49,220 nucleotides of DNA from Diplocloster agilis (GCF_019042275.1 NZ_JAHQCW010000042.1:1-49220), one strand, 5' to 3'. Counted from the first letter of the stretch, positions 37,445 to 46,516 are shown. Made by a program: numbers and translations. The notes: a model not told the origin generated them from the letters alone.

Positions 37445-39174
37445 GACGAAAAATATTGATCACATATCTGATCCTGATCCTTGTAACCCTGACCGCTGCT
37501 GTCGGGGTGTTTTGGTTGAAGGGATATCATTTTATCGAGGACCAGAGTGCTGTGCAGTACGAGAGCCAGGCTCGAATGCTGGCGGAGATCTTTTCCGTTC
37601 AGGAAAAATATGAGCATATGGATTACCAGGAATTCGCAGACGCCTATGGCGGGGAATACGGGGTACGGATTACACTGATTCAGCAGGACGGTACGGTAGC
37701 CGCGGACTCCGAAGCCTTGGGGAGCCTCGAGAACCATGATAACCGGGAAGAGGTGCAGGAGGCGCTAAAAGGGGTGACCGCCAGCGCCAGGCGTTATTCC
37801 GAAACCATGCGGGCGCAGACTTTCTACACCGCCGTGCCCGTTCATACGCCGGACTTCCAGGGAGTTTTGCGGGTATCCGTGCCTATGGCCGAGCTGAACA
37901 GCCTGACGGCGGAACTGCTTCGGACTGTGCTGGCTGCGCTGGTATTTATCTGTATCATGGCCCTGCTTATGGCGGACTGCTTCAGCCGGTATCTGATCCG
38001 CCCGCTGGATGAGGTGACAAAAGCGGCGGAAGAAATCGCCGGCGGTAATTACGGGGGGAAGATCCACACCCAGCAGAACGGGGAGATCGGCCGCCTGGCC
38101 TATACGTTCAATGAGATGTCCCAGACACTTCGGATACATGTGGACCGTCTGGAACGCCGGAACCGGGAGCTGGAAGCCATGCTGTGCAGTATGGACAGCG
38201 CGGTGGCCGCCATCGATGATCTGAATACAATCCTGTTCTATAACGACGGCCTGGTGAAGCTTACGGGGACCGGTACGAGAAACCTGACAGGGCAGGCCCT
38301 TTACAGCGTTATTCGGAATTCGCTGGTTTTTGATGTGGTGGACGGCGTGCGCAAGAGAGGGGACAGCTTTGTGCAGGAGGGAAGGATCAACAACGGGCAG
38401 GAACGGTATATCCGTGTGATGGGAACGCCGCTGCACGAGCTGGAGGATAAGAACCTAGGGGTCCTGCTGATTCTTGAGGACATCACGGAGATCAAAAAGC
38501 TGGAGAACATGCGCAGCGACTTTGTCTCCAATGTGACTCATGAGCTGAAAACGCCGCTGACTTCCATCCGCGGTTTTGTGGACACCTTAAAAAACGGCGC
38601 CATTCATAACGAAAAGATCGCCATGAAATTCCTGGATATCATTGACATCGAATCCGAGCGTCTCTACCTTCTGATCCAGGACATCCTGCTGCTCTCGGAG
38701 ATTGAATCAAAAAAGGATTATCAAATCGAATTCTGCGAGGTCAATCAGGTGATCGGAGAAGTAATCGAATTGCTGGAACCTAAGAAAAGCGAGCATACCC
38801 AGCTGGTCTTCCACCCGCAGGCTTACGTAAAGCCTTATCCCTGTAACCGGAACCGGATCAAACAGCTGTTGATCAATCTGGTGGATAACGCCATCAAAAA
38901 TACGGAGGTAGGCCAGGTTCAGATCAGCTGTTACAGCAGTGACAAGGAACTGCATCTGGAGGTCTCCGACACCGGGATCGGTATTAAGGAGGAGGCGCTT
39001 CCCAGGATTTTTGAACGCTTTTACCGCATAGATAAAGGCCGTTCCCGCAAACAGGGCGGCACCGGCCTTGGACTTTCGATCGTAAAGCATATCGTGGAAA
39101 TGTATAACGGAAACATTCAGGTGGTCAGCAGGCCCAACGAAGGGACCATATTTACGGTGACGCTGCCTTATTGA
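37441..39174 (+). CDS. phoR: Phosphate regulon sensor histidine kinase
   Basis: 577 residues. Transmembrane helix 1 (about 5-25), an extracytoplasmic domain (about 28-160), helix 2 (about 163-183), HAMP, PAS (about 245-350), then kinase core: H367 in VTHELKTPLTS, N box NLVDNAIKNT, G1 DTGIGI, G2 GTGLGLSIVK. Domain order is that of Gram-positive PhoR. Overlaps phoP by 4 bp (ATGA). The 3' end overlaps the convergent GGDEF-EAL gene by 7 bp with no terminator between them. Confidence 0.88.
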   Translation: MRRKILITYLILILVTLTAAVGVFWLKGYHFIEDQSAVQYESQARMLAEIFSVQEKYEHMDYQEFADAYGGEYGVRITLIQQDGTVAADSEALGSLENHDNREEVQEALKGVTASARRYSETMRAQTFYTAVPVHTPDFQGVLRVSVPMAELNSLTAELLRTVLAALVFICIMALLMADCFSRYLIRPLDEVTKAAEEIAGGNYGGKIHTQQNGEIGRLAYTFNEMSQTLRIHVDRLERRNRELEAMLCSMDSAVAAIDDLNTILFYNDGLVKLTGTGTRNLTGQALYSVIRNSLVFDVVDGVRKRGDSFVQEGRINNGQERYIRVMGTPLHELEDKNLGVLLILEDITEIKKLENMRSDFVSNVTHELKTPLTSIRGFVDTLKNGAIHNEKIAMKFLDIIDIESERLYLLIQDILLLSEIESKKDYQIEFCEVNQVIGEVIELLEPKKSEHTQLVFHPQAYVKPYPCNRNRIKQLLINLVDNAIKNTEVGQVQISCYSSDKELHLEVSDTGIGIKEEALPRIFERFYRIDKGRSRKQGGTGLGLSIVKHIVEMYNGNIQVVSRPNEGTIFTVTLPY

Positions 39175-42100
39175 CTAACAGGTTTATTTTTCTCCCGGAT
39201 CTCCCGGATTACTTGCTCGGGAATCCGTGGAATATCAAAATCTGCCTTCGCAATATAGAAGCCCTGCAGATAATCCACGCCACATTCAATAAGTGTCAGA
39301 AGCTCTGCCTTCGTCTCCACGCCCTCTGCCAATACTTTAATATTCCGGTCTTTGGCGTAAGAGATCAGATTCGTCAGAAGGGCATGGCGGTCATCGTCGT
39401 GATCGATGTCGTGGATGATGGAGATATCCACCTTCACCAGGTCGGGATTCACGTGGATGAGCACGGTTTCACTGTTAAATCCTGTTCCAAAATCATCGAT
39501 GGCAATCTGCGCGCCCCATTGGCTGACGATCTTTTGCTTCGCGTGGATAATTTCGGAGCCAAACTCTTCGCTCTCCGTCAGCTCCATAATAATCCGCGGC
39601 AGCAGATTTTTATACTGGGCGGTGAGATATTCCAGATCTGTCTGCGTAAGAATCTGATTGCCGATGGAATTGATGAAAATATGTTCCTCACTGCCGATAT
39701 TTCCGATCCGGATCTGGTGGGTGAAGGCTTCCAGAGCTTCGAACCATGTGAGCTGTTCCATCTGATATAGTTTGGACTGCGATTTTGCCAGCCGGAATAA
39801 GGTCTCCAGGTTTGCCAGCGGCTCGATCAGCGGGCGCATCAGCATCTCATAGCCGTACACCTCTCCGGTGACGGCGGAAATGATCGGCTGGAAAGCATAG
39901 CGCACCAGCCGGTTCTCCAGGAAACGGTTCAAGTCATCCTGTCCCCAGATCAGAATGGATTTTTCTTTGTAGGATTCCGCTTCGAATTCATAGATCATGC
40001 CTTTCACCGTATGTTTGATGTGATACATGGCGAAATCAGACAGACGCAGCAGTTCCGAATAATTGTCGGAGTCATCGGGATACCACGCCATTCCTCCGGA
40101 AGCGCGGACCCGTAAGGTTACGCCGTCGGGCATATCGATATAAGTCTCAGATAACTCGGACCAGGCCTCGTCGATACAGGCTTTGATTTCTTCCCTGGTC
40201 TCATAGCCATAGAGAAAAACATTGAACTCATCGCCGGAACGGCGGCCGATTAAGGTATTTTTGTATTTGCTGAAACAGTTTAACCGGTCGGCAAACGTCT
40301 TAATGTACCGGTCGCCTGAATCATGTCCGTAGGAGTCATTGACAAATTTTAAGTTATCCAGATCAAACATAATGAGAGCGGCAACTTTTAGCTCGTCTTT
40401 GTGATCCCGGAACAGCGCCTCAATGCGCCCGTCCAGAGCACGGCGGTTATAGATGTTCGTCAGTATATCATAGTCGCGCTCATAGGCCAGCTGCTGCTGA
40501 GCCTTGATATTCCGGGTAACGTCCATAAAAGCCCCTAAGAACAATTCTCCTTCGGTCTTGTAGAACAAGCGCACATAGACATCCGAATCCTGTTTCTGCA
40601 GATGGTAAATATCCTTATCGGCGTCGTAGGGTTTGGCCAGAGTATTTTCCATGCGCTTGCGGAACTCGGACAGCAGGATGTAAGTATCATTTTCAGGAAC
40701 ATCCTCCCAGCCCAGCACCAAAAATAACGTGCGGCTGCAGAACACCAGCTCTTCTTTTTCATAATACTCATAGACGCCCACAGGAAGATTGGCCATGTTG
40801 ATAATCTTGGAAGTCCGGGCAGCGGCTTCCGCCGCGCGGCTGCTCAGATCCTCTATGACTGTGGTGAGGGTATCGATCTCGTTTAACTTTACGCGATTTA
40901 GACGTATGGGTTTTGTGGGATCGCTCTGCCGGAGATCCTCGATCAGGTTGGTGATCGGTGAGGTGGTGGCCTTGGCGGCGATGAAGATCATCACGATACC
41001 GATGGCAGACGCCAGCAGCAGGGCTGCCAGGAAAAGCCCCTGAACCCGGTAGGAGAAGGACAGCAGGTTGCTGTCATCCAGGATACCGATCAGAACCCAT
41101 TGGTTTTGGACAAACGGCGTATTGACATCGTAGAGCTTTAAAGGCTGTGCGGAGGCATAGATAGTCAGATCCGTCTTGGATTTGGCGTCCAGCTTCACGA
41201 TATTGTTATAATCATAGGGCACGGTCGTTATAACGGAGGCATTGCTAAAGTATGCCTGATAGACGGGACCGCTGGAAACCACAGGCTCATAGGTCAGGCC
41301 CCCATCGCGGGTAATGCCAAGCAGATAAGCCCCGGCTTTGCCGGAGGCCAGTTCATCGTATTTTAGCTGGCTGGCCAGATAATCCAATGTGATATCCACG
41401 CCCAGAACCGCCAATACTTCACCCTGTTCGGAGAGAAGCGGTATGGAATAGGTGATAATGTTCCGGTCCATATCCGACATGTGAAACGCGCTGCTCCAGT
41501 AGGCAAAATAACGGCTGTCCCGGTTTTCGGCGGGTACGTCCTCAGCCGCTTCCAGCGGGGCGTAAAAGAAACGGGCGCTGTCATCCGAGGGATCTTGAAA
41601 AGTGAAAGACGAACTCCAGAAGCTGTCCATAGGGATATTCATCGACTGGGCTATGGAAGGCAGGCCTCTTTCCAATAACAGATCGGCATTGGAAGGCGAA
41701 TAAGTGGCCGGATCATAGTCCCGGACATAGAAACCGGGATAGGAGGCGGACGTCCCGTCCTCTGTGGGAGCGTTCAGAATCAGAAATGCTCCCGTTACCG
41801 AGTTGCTGCGAAGCATACTGATCATGTTCGAAGCGGACTGGGCCAGAACAGTCTGGCACCGTTCGGAATCTTTTAAAACCGCCTCTTCGGTAATGCCGTA
41901 CTGCTGGGCCTGGCCGCGAATAATTTTACCTACTTCACCGGCGCAGGCTTCTGTCTTGGACCAGCGCTGGATCATTTCATTCTCCAGATATACTTTCCGT
42001 CCGGAAGTCTTCTCGTTTAAAATATCAAATGCGTTGGCCCTGGTTTCTCCCAGTATGTTTCCACCCAGAAAAACCACAAAATATATTCCCAATTGAATCA

Positions 42101-42176
42101 ACAGCACAGCCACTAACAGGAGGATCAGCTGAGTGAAAATCGTATGACCCTGTTTTTTGTGAGTGTTTTGCTTCAT
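39168..42176 (-). CDS. Membrane sensor with GGDEF and EAL domains, probable c-di-GMP phosphodiesterase
   Basis: 1002 residues. Transmembrane helix 1 (about 13-38), a large extracytoplasmic Cache-like domain (about 45-370), helix 2 (about 375-400), HAMP-like linker, PAS-like region (about 460-560), GGDEF domain (about 570-720) and EAL domain (about 745-990). The GGDEF site reads SGDEF and has no visible I-site, so it may be inactive or regulatory. The EAL site reads EMLMR but keeps the other catalytic residues (NSIGN, MELTESE, DDFGTGF, KVD, AEGVET, QGF), so hydrolysis is likely. It is preceded by a solute-binding lipoprotein gene 38 nt upstream, a possible ligand source for the sensor. Confidence 0.87.
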   Translation of the reverse strand: MKQNTHKKQGHTIFTQLILLLVAVLLIQLGIYFVVFLGGNILGETRANAFDILNEKTSGRKVYLENEMIQRWSKTEACAGEVGKIIRGQAQQYGITEEAVLKDSERCQTVLAQSASNMISMLRSNSVTGAFLILNAPTEDGTSASYPGFYVRDYDPATYSPSNADLLLERGLPSIAQSMNIPMDSFWSSSFTFQDPSDDSARFFYAPLEAAEDVPAENRDSRYFAYWSSAFHMSDMDRNIITYSIPLLSEQGEVLAVLGVDITLDYLASQLKYDELASGKAGAYLLGITRDGGLTYEPVVSSGPVYQAYFSNASVITTVPYDYNNIVKLDAKSKTDLTIYASAQPLKLYDVNTPFVQNQWVLIGILDDSNLLSFSYRVQGLFLAALLLASAIGIVMIFIAAKATTSPITNLIEDLRQSDPTKPIRLNRVKLNEIDTLTTVIEDLSSRAAEAAARTSKIINMANLPVGVYEYYEKEELVFCSRTLFLVLGWEDVPENDTYILLSEFRKRMENTLAKPYDADKDIYHLQKQDSDVYVRLFYKTEGELFLGAFMDVTRNIKAQQQLAYERDYDILTNIYNRRALDGRIEALFRDHKDELKVAALIMFDLDNLKFVNDSYGHDSGDRYIKTFADRLNCFSKYKNTLIGRRSGDEFNVFLYGYETREEIKACIDEAWSELSETYIDMPDGVTLRVRASGGMAWYPDDSDNYSELLRLSDFAMYHIKHTVKGMIYEFEAESYKEKSILIWGQDDLNRFLENRLVRYAFQPIISAVTGEVYGYEMLMRPLIEPLANLETLFRLAKSQSKLYQMEQLTWFEALEAFTHQIRIGNIGSEEHIFINSIGNQILTQTDLEYLTAQYKNLLPRIIMELTESEEFGSEIIHAKQKIVSQWGAQIAIDDFGTGFNSETVLIHVNPDLVKVDISIIHDIDHDDDRHALLTNLISYAKDRNIKVLAEGVETKAELLTLIECGVDYLQGFYIAKADFDIPRIPEQVIREIREKNKPVSQ

Positions 42177-42214
42177 TCAGGCATCCCCCTTTGCTGTTGA
42201 ATTTAAAGTGTGAC

Positions 42215-43666
42215 TTATTTGTCGATAGCCTGATTGAGGGCGGTTTCAAAGGAATTAAGCCAGTTTTCAAAGTTTTCATCTGTGTTGTATCGGGCTACGG
42301 CGTCCGCGCGGGAGGAGCCCTGGCTCATCAGGTTCTGTATCTGTTCTAAGTCCGCATTGGCCTGATCCATCATGGAATACTCCACGATATTCCTGGCGTC
42401 AAAGCCATTTTTAAACGCCTTGCTGGTATAGAAGGTGTAATCCTGTGTCATGGTGACTCCGATATCCAGACTGGAACGGACAATGTCGGAGACCGGCTGT
42501 CCGCTTTCCTTGATCGCCTGATCGATGGCGGACTGGCTGTTGCCTTCGTAAGTAACCGGCAGGTAACCGGAACTCATGGCGAACCGGACATTCTGTTCCG
42601 GAGCGGTAAACCATTTTAAGAATGTGACGGCGGCTTTTTCTTTTATCTCATTGGATTTGGTCACCACCATGCCGGCTCCCTGTTGAACCGCCATAGCGTT
42701 ATCGGTTCCTTCGAAATTAGGCAGAGGATAAACGCTGCCCTCGATCGGATAAGAGGTGCCGTCTTCGGAAGTGACTTCGGCCGGAAAATAGGTGGCGCCG
42801 CTGGATGCGCATACCATAGCCACCAGATCCCCGGTCTTCATATCATCGCTGCGGAATCGTCCGTAAGCGCCGTAATAGCCGTTAATATAAGGAACATAAA
42901 AATTGTCCCACAGTTTCCGCATCACTTCCGCATTTACCTGAAGGTTCACTTTGCCGCCGGAGACCTGGAACAGTTCCGTTCCCAGCTGCTTGCTGCCAAT
43001 GATGATGTAATTGGCGAACGCATCACGGCCGAAGAAAACTTTTCCGTCATCCGGCACATCCGGGGTCTGGGCGTCCGTCCAGTTATAATATTCCTCCGCG
43101 GCTTTGGCAATGCCTTCCCAGGTGCTGAGGGAGGAGGCATCGATTCCGGTCGCGCTGCTGAATTCCTGCCATGCGGTATTGTTTAACATGAGAAGTTCTG
43201 TGGATTTGGCCACAGGAAAGATTTTGAGATCCCCGTCGTCGCTGAACCGGCCTTCTTCCAGATAGGATGCCACATATTGATCCATCTCTTCCTGAGACAG
43301 ATATGAAGAAAGATCCGCCGCCATATCCAGCTGGTCAATCTCATAGGCGGTATCCGCATACGCTGCAAACACATCGGGCACTTCGTCCGCGCCGATTTCT
43401 CCGTGGATCGCTTTTAATACTTTATCTGTCAATTCGGATATGGTCCCCTGATTCTGGGAATCCACCACGATATTCTGTTCCGCGCCGACCGTTTCATTAA
43501 ATTCCTGTACCAGTTCATCAAAAATCTGCTGCTGCGCTCCATTATAATAATGCCAGACGATAACGCTGGTAGGTGTTTCCGATTTGGAGTTGCTGCCGCA
43601 TGAGCTTAAACCCAGCGCCATGACCAGGCCTGCCAGTAAAACAGCCGTTATTTTACGTATTTTCAT
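42215..43666 (-). CDS. Orphan extracellular solute-binding lipoprotein
   Basis: 483 residues. Signal peptide with lipobox LSSC (C23), then a family 1 (sugar-type) solute-binding fold, with VIVWHYYNG near the start and AAVTFLKWFTAPEQN near residue 350. No permease or ATPase gene is nearby. It is followed 38 nt later by the Cache-GGDEF-EAL gene, so it may present ligand to that sensor. AAGGGG is 7 nt before ATG; the promoter is at 43704-43731. Its substrate cannot be told from sequence. Confidence 0.87.
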   Translation of the reverse strand: MKIRKITAVLLAGLVMALGLSSCGSNSKSETPTSVIVWHYYNGAQQQIFDELVQEFNETVGAEQNIVVDSQNQGTISELTDKVLKAIHGEIGADEVPDVFAAYADTAYEIDQLDMAADLSSYLSQEEMDQYVASYLEEGRFSDDGDLKIFPVAKSTELLMLNNTAWQEFSSATGIDASSLSTWEGIAKAAEEYYNWTDAQTPDVPDDGKVFFGRDAFANYIIIGSKQLGTELFQVSGGKVNLQVNAEVMRKLWDNFYVPYINGYYGAYGRFRSDDMKTGDLVAMVCASSGATYFPAEVTSEDGTSYPIEGSVYPLPNFEGTDNAMAVQQGAGMVVTKSNEIKEKAAVTFLKWFTAPEQNVRFAMSSGYLPVTYEGNSQSAIDQAIKESGQPVSDIVRSSLDIGVTMTQDYTFYTSKAFKNGFDARNIVEYSMMDQANADLEQIQNLMSQGSSRADAVARYNTDENFENWLNSFETALNQAIDK

Positions 43667-43703
43667 TGAGAATCCCCTTATCCTGTTTTTAGATGTTAGT
43701 TCT

Positions 43704-43731
43704 ATTATATCAGGTGCGGATATTTTTTCAA
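43704..43731 (-). promoter_or_regulatory. Promoter of the solute-binding protein / GGDEF-EAL operon
   Basis: On the - strand: -35 TTGAAA (43726-43731), 16-bp spacer, extended -10 TGaTATAAT (TATAAT at 43704-43709), about 37 nt before the start codon. Confidence 0.75.
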
Positions 43732-43790
43732 TTCATTTTCATAGGAATTCATTTTAATAGGAAGGGACACACTTTTCTATGAATAAAATA

Positions 43791-43819
43791 AGCCTGACCG
43801 GTTTAGTTCCGGCCAGGCT
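43791..43819 (-). terminator. Terminator after hsp20
   Basis: Stem AGCCTGGCCGG with CCGGTCAGGCT (- strand reading) around a 7-nt loop, followed by TATTTTATTC. It separates hsp20 from the promoter at 43704. Confidence 0.65.
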
Positions 43820-43834
43820 GATCAGGAAAAAGAG

Positions 43835-44257
43835 TTATTTAACTTCGATCTTGCGGGGTTCAGGTACGGTAACTTCCAGCTTGGGCAGCTTCAGTTCCAG
43901 AACACCGTTGGTATAGGAAGCGTCGATGTCGGAAGTGTTAATATTGGTTACATCAAAGCTTCTGGAGAAGGAGCCGTATCTGCGCTCCCGTCTTACATAG
44001 TTATCTTGTTTCGTCTCATTTTCCTCGTTGTGTTCCGCATGGATCGTCAGGGTGTTGTCGTTTAAGTCAATGTGAATATCCTCTTTTGCAAATCCCGGAA
44101 GATCCGCTTTCATTGTATAGTGATCGCCGTCATCGAGAATATCCGTACGGAACTGGGAAAGGTTCTGGTCCATATCTCCGAAGAAATTCTTCTCCAGATT
44201 GTCCAGATAGTTGAATAAGTTATCTTCTCTGTGACTAAAGGGCATTAAGTTTAACAT
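43835..44257 (-). CDS. Hsp20-family small heat shock protein
   Basis: 140 residues. ATP-independent holdase chaperone. Alpha-crystallin domain about 38-130 with MKADLPGF and the A-x4-GVLELKLPK signature (ASYTNGVLEL), and an IEV C-terminal IxI-type motif. AGGAGG precedes ATG. A CIRCE operator lies 130 bp upstream, so HrcA control is likely, though the distance is larger than usual. A -10 like TATAAT (- strand, 44327-44332) may be its promoter. Confidence 0.92.
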   Translation of the reverse strand: MLNLMPFSHREDNLFNYLDNLEKNFFGDMDQNLSQFRTDILDDGDHYTMKADLPGFAKEDIHIDLNDNTLTIHAEHNEENETKQDNYVRRERRYGSFSRSFDVTNINTSDIDASYTNGVLELKLPKLEVTVPEPRKIEVK

Positions 44258-44387
44258 ATGAATTCCTCCTTTTATGATGGTGTAAACTGCTTGCTAAAGA
44301 GTTTACATAACTGTTTTTTCTTTACGATTATATAGTATCTCTGAATTGTGTTTAAATTGTGACACAATTGTGATAAAAGTGTGAAAT

Positions 44388-44414
44388 TTAGCACTCATTA
44401 AACTAGAGTGCTAA
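44388..44414. promoter_or_regulatory. CIRCE operator (HrcA site)
   Basis: Perfect TTAGCACTC-N9-GAGTGCTAA. It lies in the 287-bp gap between hsp20 (-) and pstS (+), 12 bp before the pst Pho box. Confidence 0.95.
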
Positions 44415-44425
44415 CAAAACGTGAT

Positions 44426-44485
44426 TTTACACAGATTTTACAAAAGGAAAATACAGATTTAATGGGGAGCGGTTAAATTTAGATA
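44426..44485 (+). promoter_or_regulatory. Pho box and promoter of pst
   Basis: TTTACA at 44426 and 44437 with 5-bp spacer; on the same 11-bp phase a degenerate unit at 44448 and TTAATG at 44459. -10 TAGATA at 44480-44485 lies 15 nt after the last unit, the same geometry as upstream of phoP (36639-36697). Confidence 0.75.
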
Positions 44486-44544
44486 CCGTAGAGAACAAAA
44501 ATAAAACAAATCAGACAAACAATATCTTGAGGAGGATATGTGTA

Positions 44545-45477
44545 ATGAAAAAGACAATTGCGGCTTTATTGACAGGAATCATGATGTTAGGCCTGACAGC
44601 CTGCGGATCGGAACCGGCAGCAAATGACGCCGGACAGGCAGCTGCCACACCGGACGCGGCAACAAAGGCTCCGGCAGCCACTGCAGAGACCACACCTGCG
44701 GATGCCAACGCCACACAGTCGGGAGACGCTGCGGACGAACTGTCCGGAACGATCACCATGTCAGGTTCCACTTCTATGGAAAAATTTGCAAACGCCCTGG
44801 CGGAGGCCTTTAATCAGGCCCATCCCAACGTAACCATTACTCCTGAATTCACAGGATCTTCCGCCGGTATCGAGGCAGTTCTGGCCGGCACCGTAGACAT
44901 CGGCAATTCATCCAGAAATCTGAAGGATGAGGAAAAAACCTCAGGCGCGGAAGAGAACATCGTAGCGATCGACGGAATCGCTGTGGTTGTGGATCCGGCC
45001 AATGCGGTCACCGGGCTGACCAAACAGCAGCTGAGCGATGTGTACACCGGAACAGTCAAGAACTGGAAAGACGTGGGCGGCGCTGACCAGCCGATCGTAG
45101 TAGTGGGCAGAGAAGCCGGGTCCGGCACCAGAGGCGCCTTTGAAGAAATTCTCGGAATTGAAGAAAAATGTGCGTACTCCAACGAGCTGGACAGCACAGG
45201 CGCGGTAGTGGCCAAAGTAGCCTCCACCCCGGGCGCGATCGGCTATATCTCCCTGGACGTACTGGATGACAAGGTAAAAGCAGTGGCCCTGGAAGGGGTA
45301 GAACCTACGGTCGAGACGATCAAGGACGGCAGCTATTTCCTGAGCAGACCTTTCGTAATGGCTACCAAGGGCGCAATCGCCGATCAAAGCCCGCTGGTAC
45401 AGTCCCTGTTCGAATACCTGAAATCAGAGGAAGGAAAAGCGTTAGTTGAATCTGTTGGACTGATTTCCGTTGACTAA
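44545..45477 (+). CDS. pstS: Phosphate-binding lipoprotein PstS
   Basis: 310 residues from ATG 44545 (GGAGG 9 nt upstream; ATG 44527 precedes that ribosome site). Signal peptide with lipobox LTAC, C20. A Thr/Ala-rich linker (about 22-60) precedes the phosphate-binding domain with TMSGSTSMEK and GREAGSGTRGAFEE, the typical phosphate-contacting segments. It captures phosphate and delivers it to PstCA. First gene of the operon, under the Pho box. Confidence 0.95.
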   Translation: MKKTIAALLTGIMMLGLTACGSEPAANDAGQAAATPDAATKAPAATAETTPADANATQSGDAADELSGTITMSGSTSMEKFANALAEAFNQAHPNVTITPEFTGSSAGIEAVLAGTVDIGNSSRNLKDEEKTSGAEENIVAIDGIAVVVDPANAVTGLTKQQLSDVYTGTVKNWKDVGGADQPIVVVGREAGSGTRGAFEEILGIEEKCAYSNELDSTGAVVAKVASTPGAIGYISLDVLDDKVKAVALEGVEPTVETIKDGSYFLSRPFVMATKGAIADQSPLVQSLFEYLKSEEGKALVESVGLISVD

Positions 45478-45488
45478 GATCTGAAATC

Positions 45489-45569
45489 GAGCCGCAGTAA
45501 ATGCGGCTCTGGAGGAACGCGCGAAGCGCATACCTGAATTGAGCCGCAGTAAATGCGGCTCTGGAGGAA
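45489..45569 (+). repeat. Tandem hairpin/AGGAA element in the pstS-pstC gap
   Basis: Two copies with a 52-bp period (45489 and 45541). Hairpin 1 is GAGCCGCA, 5-nt loop, TGCGGCTC; then TGGAGGAA; in the first copy hairpin 2 (GCGC-GAA-GCGC) and ATACCTGAATT follow. In the second copy GGAGG (45563-45567) is the pstC ribosome site, so the start codon takes the place of hairpin 2. Related in plan to 22974-23077 and 47378-47520. Confidence 0.85.
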
Positions 45570-45571
45570 AT

Positions 45572-46516
45572 ATGACAGAACAAAAAACGGGTAGCTTTTC
45601 TATTATCGGAAGCTATAAAACAAAAAAAACGATAGAAAAGATTGCACAGGTGGTATTTACCATCTGCGCATTCTTCGCTGTACTGGCCGTTTTTTCCATC
45701 ACTTTATATATGATTATGAATGGTACGCCGGCGCTGCATAAGATCGGGCTCACCGATATCCTATTCGGTTCCGAGTGGGCACCTACGGCGTCTGATCCCA
45801 AATTCGGGATTCTCTATATTATCCTGACCTCGATCCTGGGAACGGCCATGGCGATCCTGCTGGGAGTTCCCATCGGTGTAATGACAGCGGTGTTTCTGGC
45901 GGAAGTAGCGCCGAAGAGACTGGCCGCCATTGTAAAGCCTGCGGTGGAACTGCTGGCCGGAATCCCTTCCGTGATCTATGGACTGCTGGGGATTCTGATT
46001 CTGAATCCGTTGATGTATAAATGGGAACTGGCTGTTTTCAAGGGTTCCGAGACCCATCAGTTTACCGGAGGCGCGAATCTGTTATCAGCCGTGCTGGTAC
46101 TGGCAATCATGATCCTGCCCACGGTGATCAATATAAGCGAATCCGCGCTGCGGTCCGTGCCGGACCACTTAAAGGCAGCTTCCCTGGCCATGGGAGCGTC
46201 CAAGATACAAACGATCTTTAAAGTAATTCTGCCCACTGCGAAATCAGGTATCATAACGGCCGTCGTACTGGGCGTCGGCAGAGCGATCGGGGAAGCCATG
46301 GCGATCACGCTGGTATCCGGCAGCTCCGTGAATTTTCCTCTGCCCTTTAACTCCGTACGGTTTCTTACTACGGCTATCGTGGCGGAGATGGGCTATGCCG
46401 CCGGGGAACACCGGCAAGTATTGTTTACCATCGGTCTGGTACTGTTTGCCTTTATTATGCTGATTAATATCGCTCTGACCAGAATATTGAAGAAGGGGGC
46501 GTGTGAACGTGAGTAA
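45572..46516 (+). CDS. pstC: Phosphate ABC transporter permease PstC
   Basis: 314 residues from ATG 45572, directly after GGAGG of the repeat element; the upstream in-frame ATG at 45539 lies inside the repeat. About six membrane helices and the permease EAA-type loop (SLAMGASKIQTIFKVILPTA, about residue 210). Forms the channel with PstA. Overlaps the pstA start by 8 bp. Confidence 0.94.
   Translation: MTEQKTGSFSIIGSYKTKKTIEKIAQVVFTICAFFAVLAVFSITLYMIMNGTPALHKIGLTDILFGSEWAPTASDPKFGILYIILTSILGTAMAILLGVPIGVMTAVFLAEVAPKRLAAIVKPAVELLAGIPSVIYGLLGILILNPLMYKWELAVFKGSETHQFTGGANLLSAVLVLAIMILPTVINISESALRSVPDHLKAASLAMGASKIQTIFKVILPTAKSGIITAVVLGVGRAIGEAMAITLVSGSSVNFPLPFNSVRFLTTAIVAEMGYAAGEHRQVLFTIGLVLFAFIMLINIALTRILKKGACERE

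Noticed and set aside
42215-43666. Complete sugar ABC importer
   Set aside because: No permease or ATPase gene accompanies the binding protein; the next gene is a c-di-GMP enzyme.
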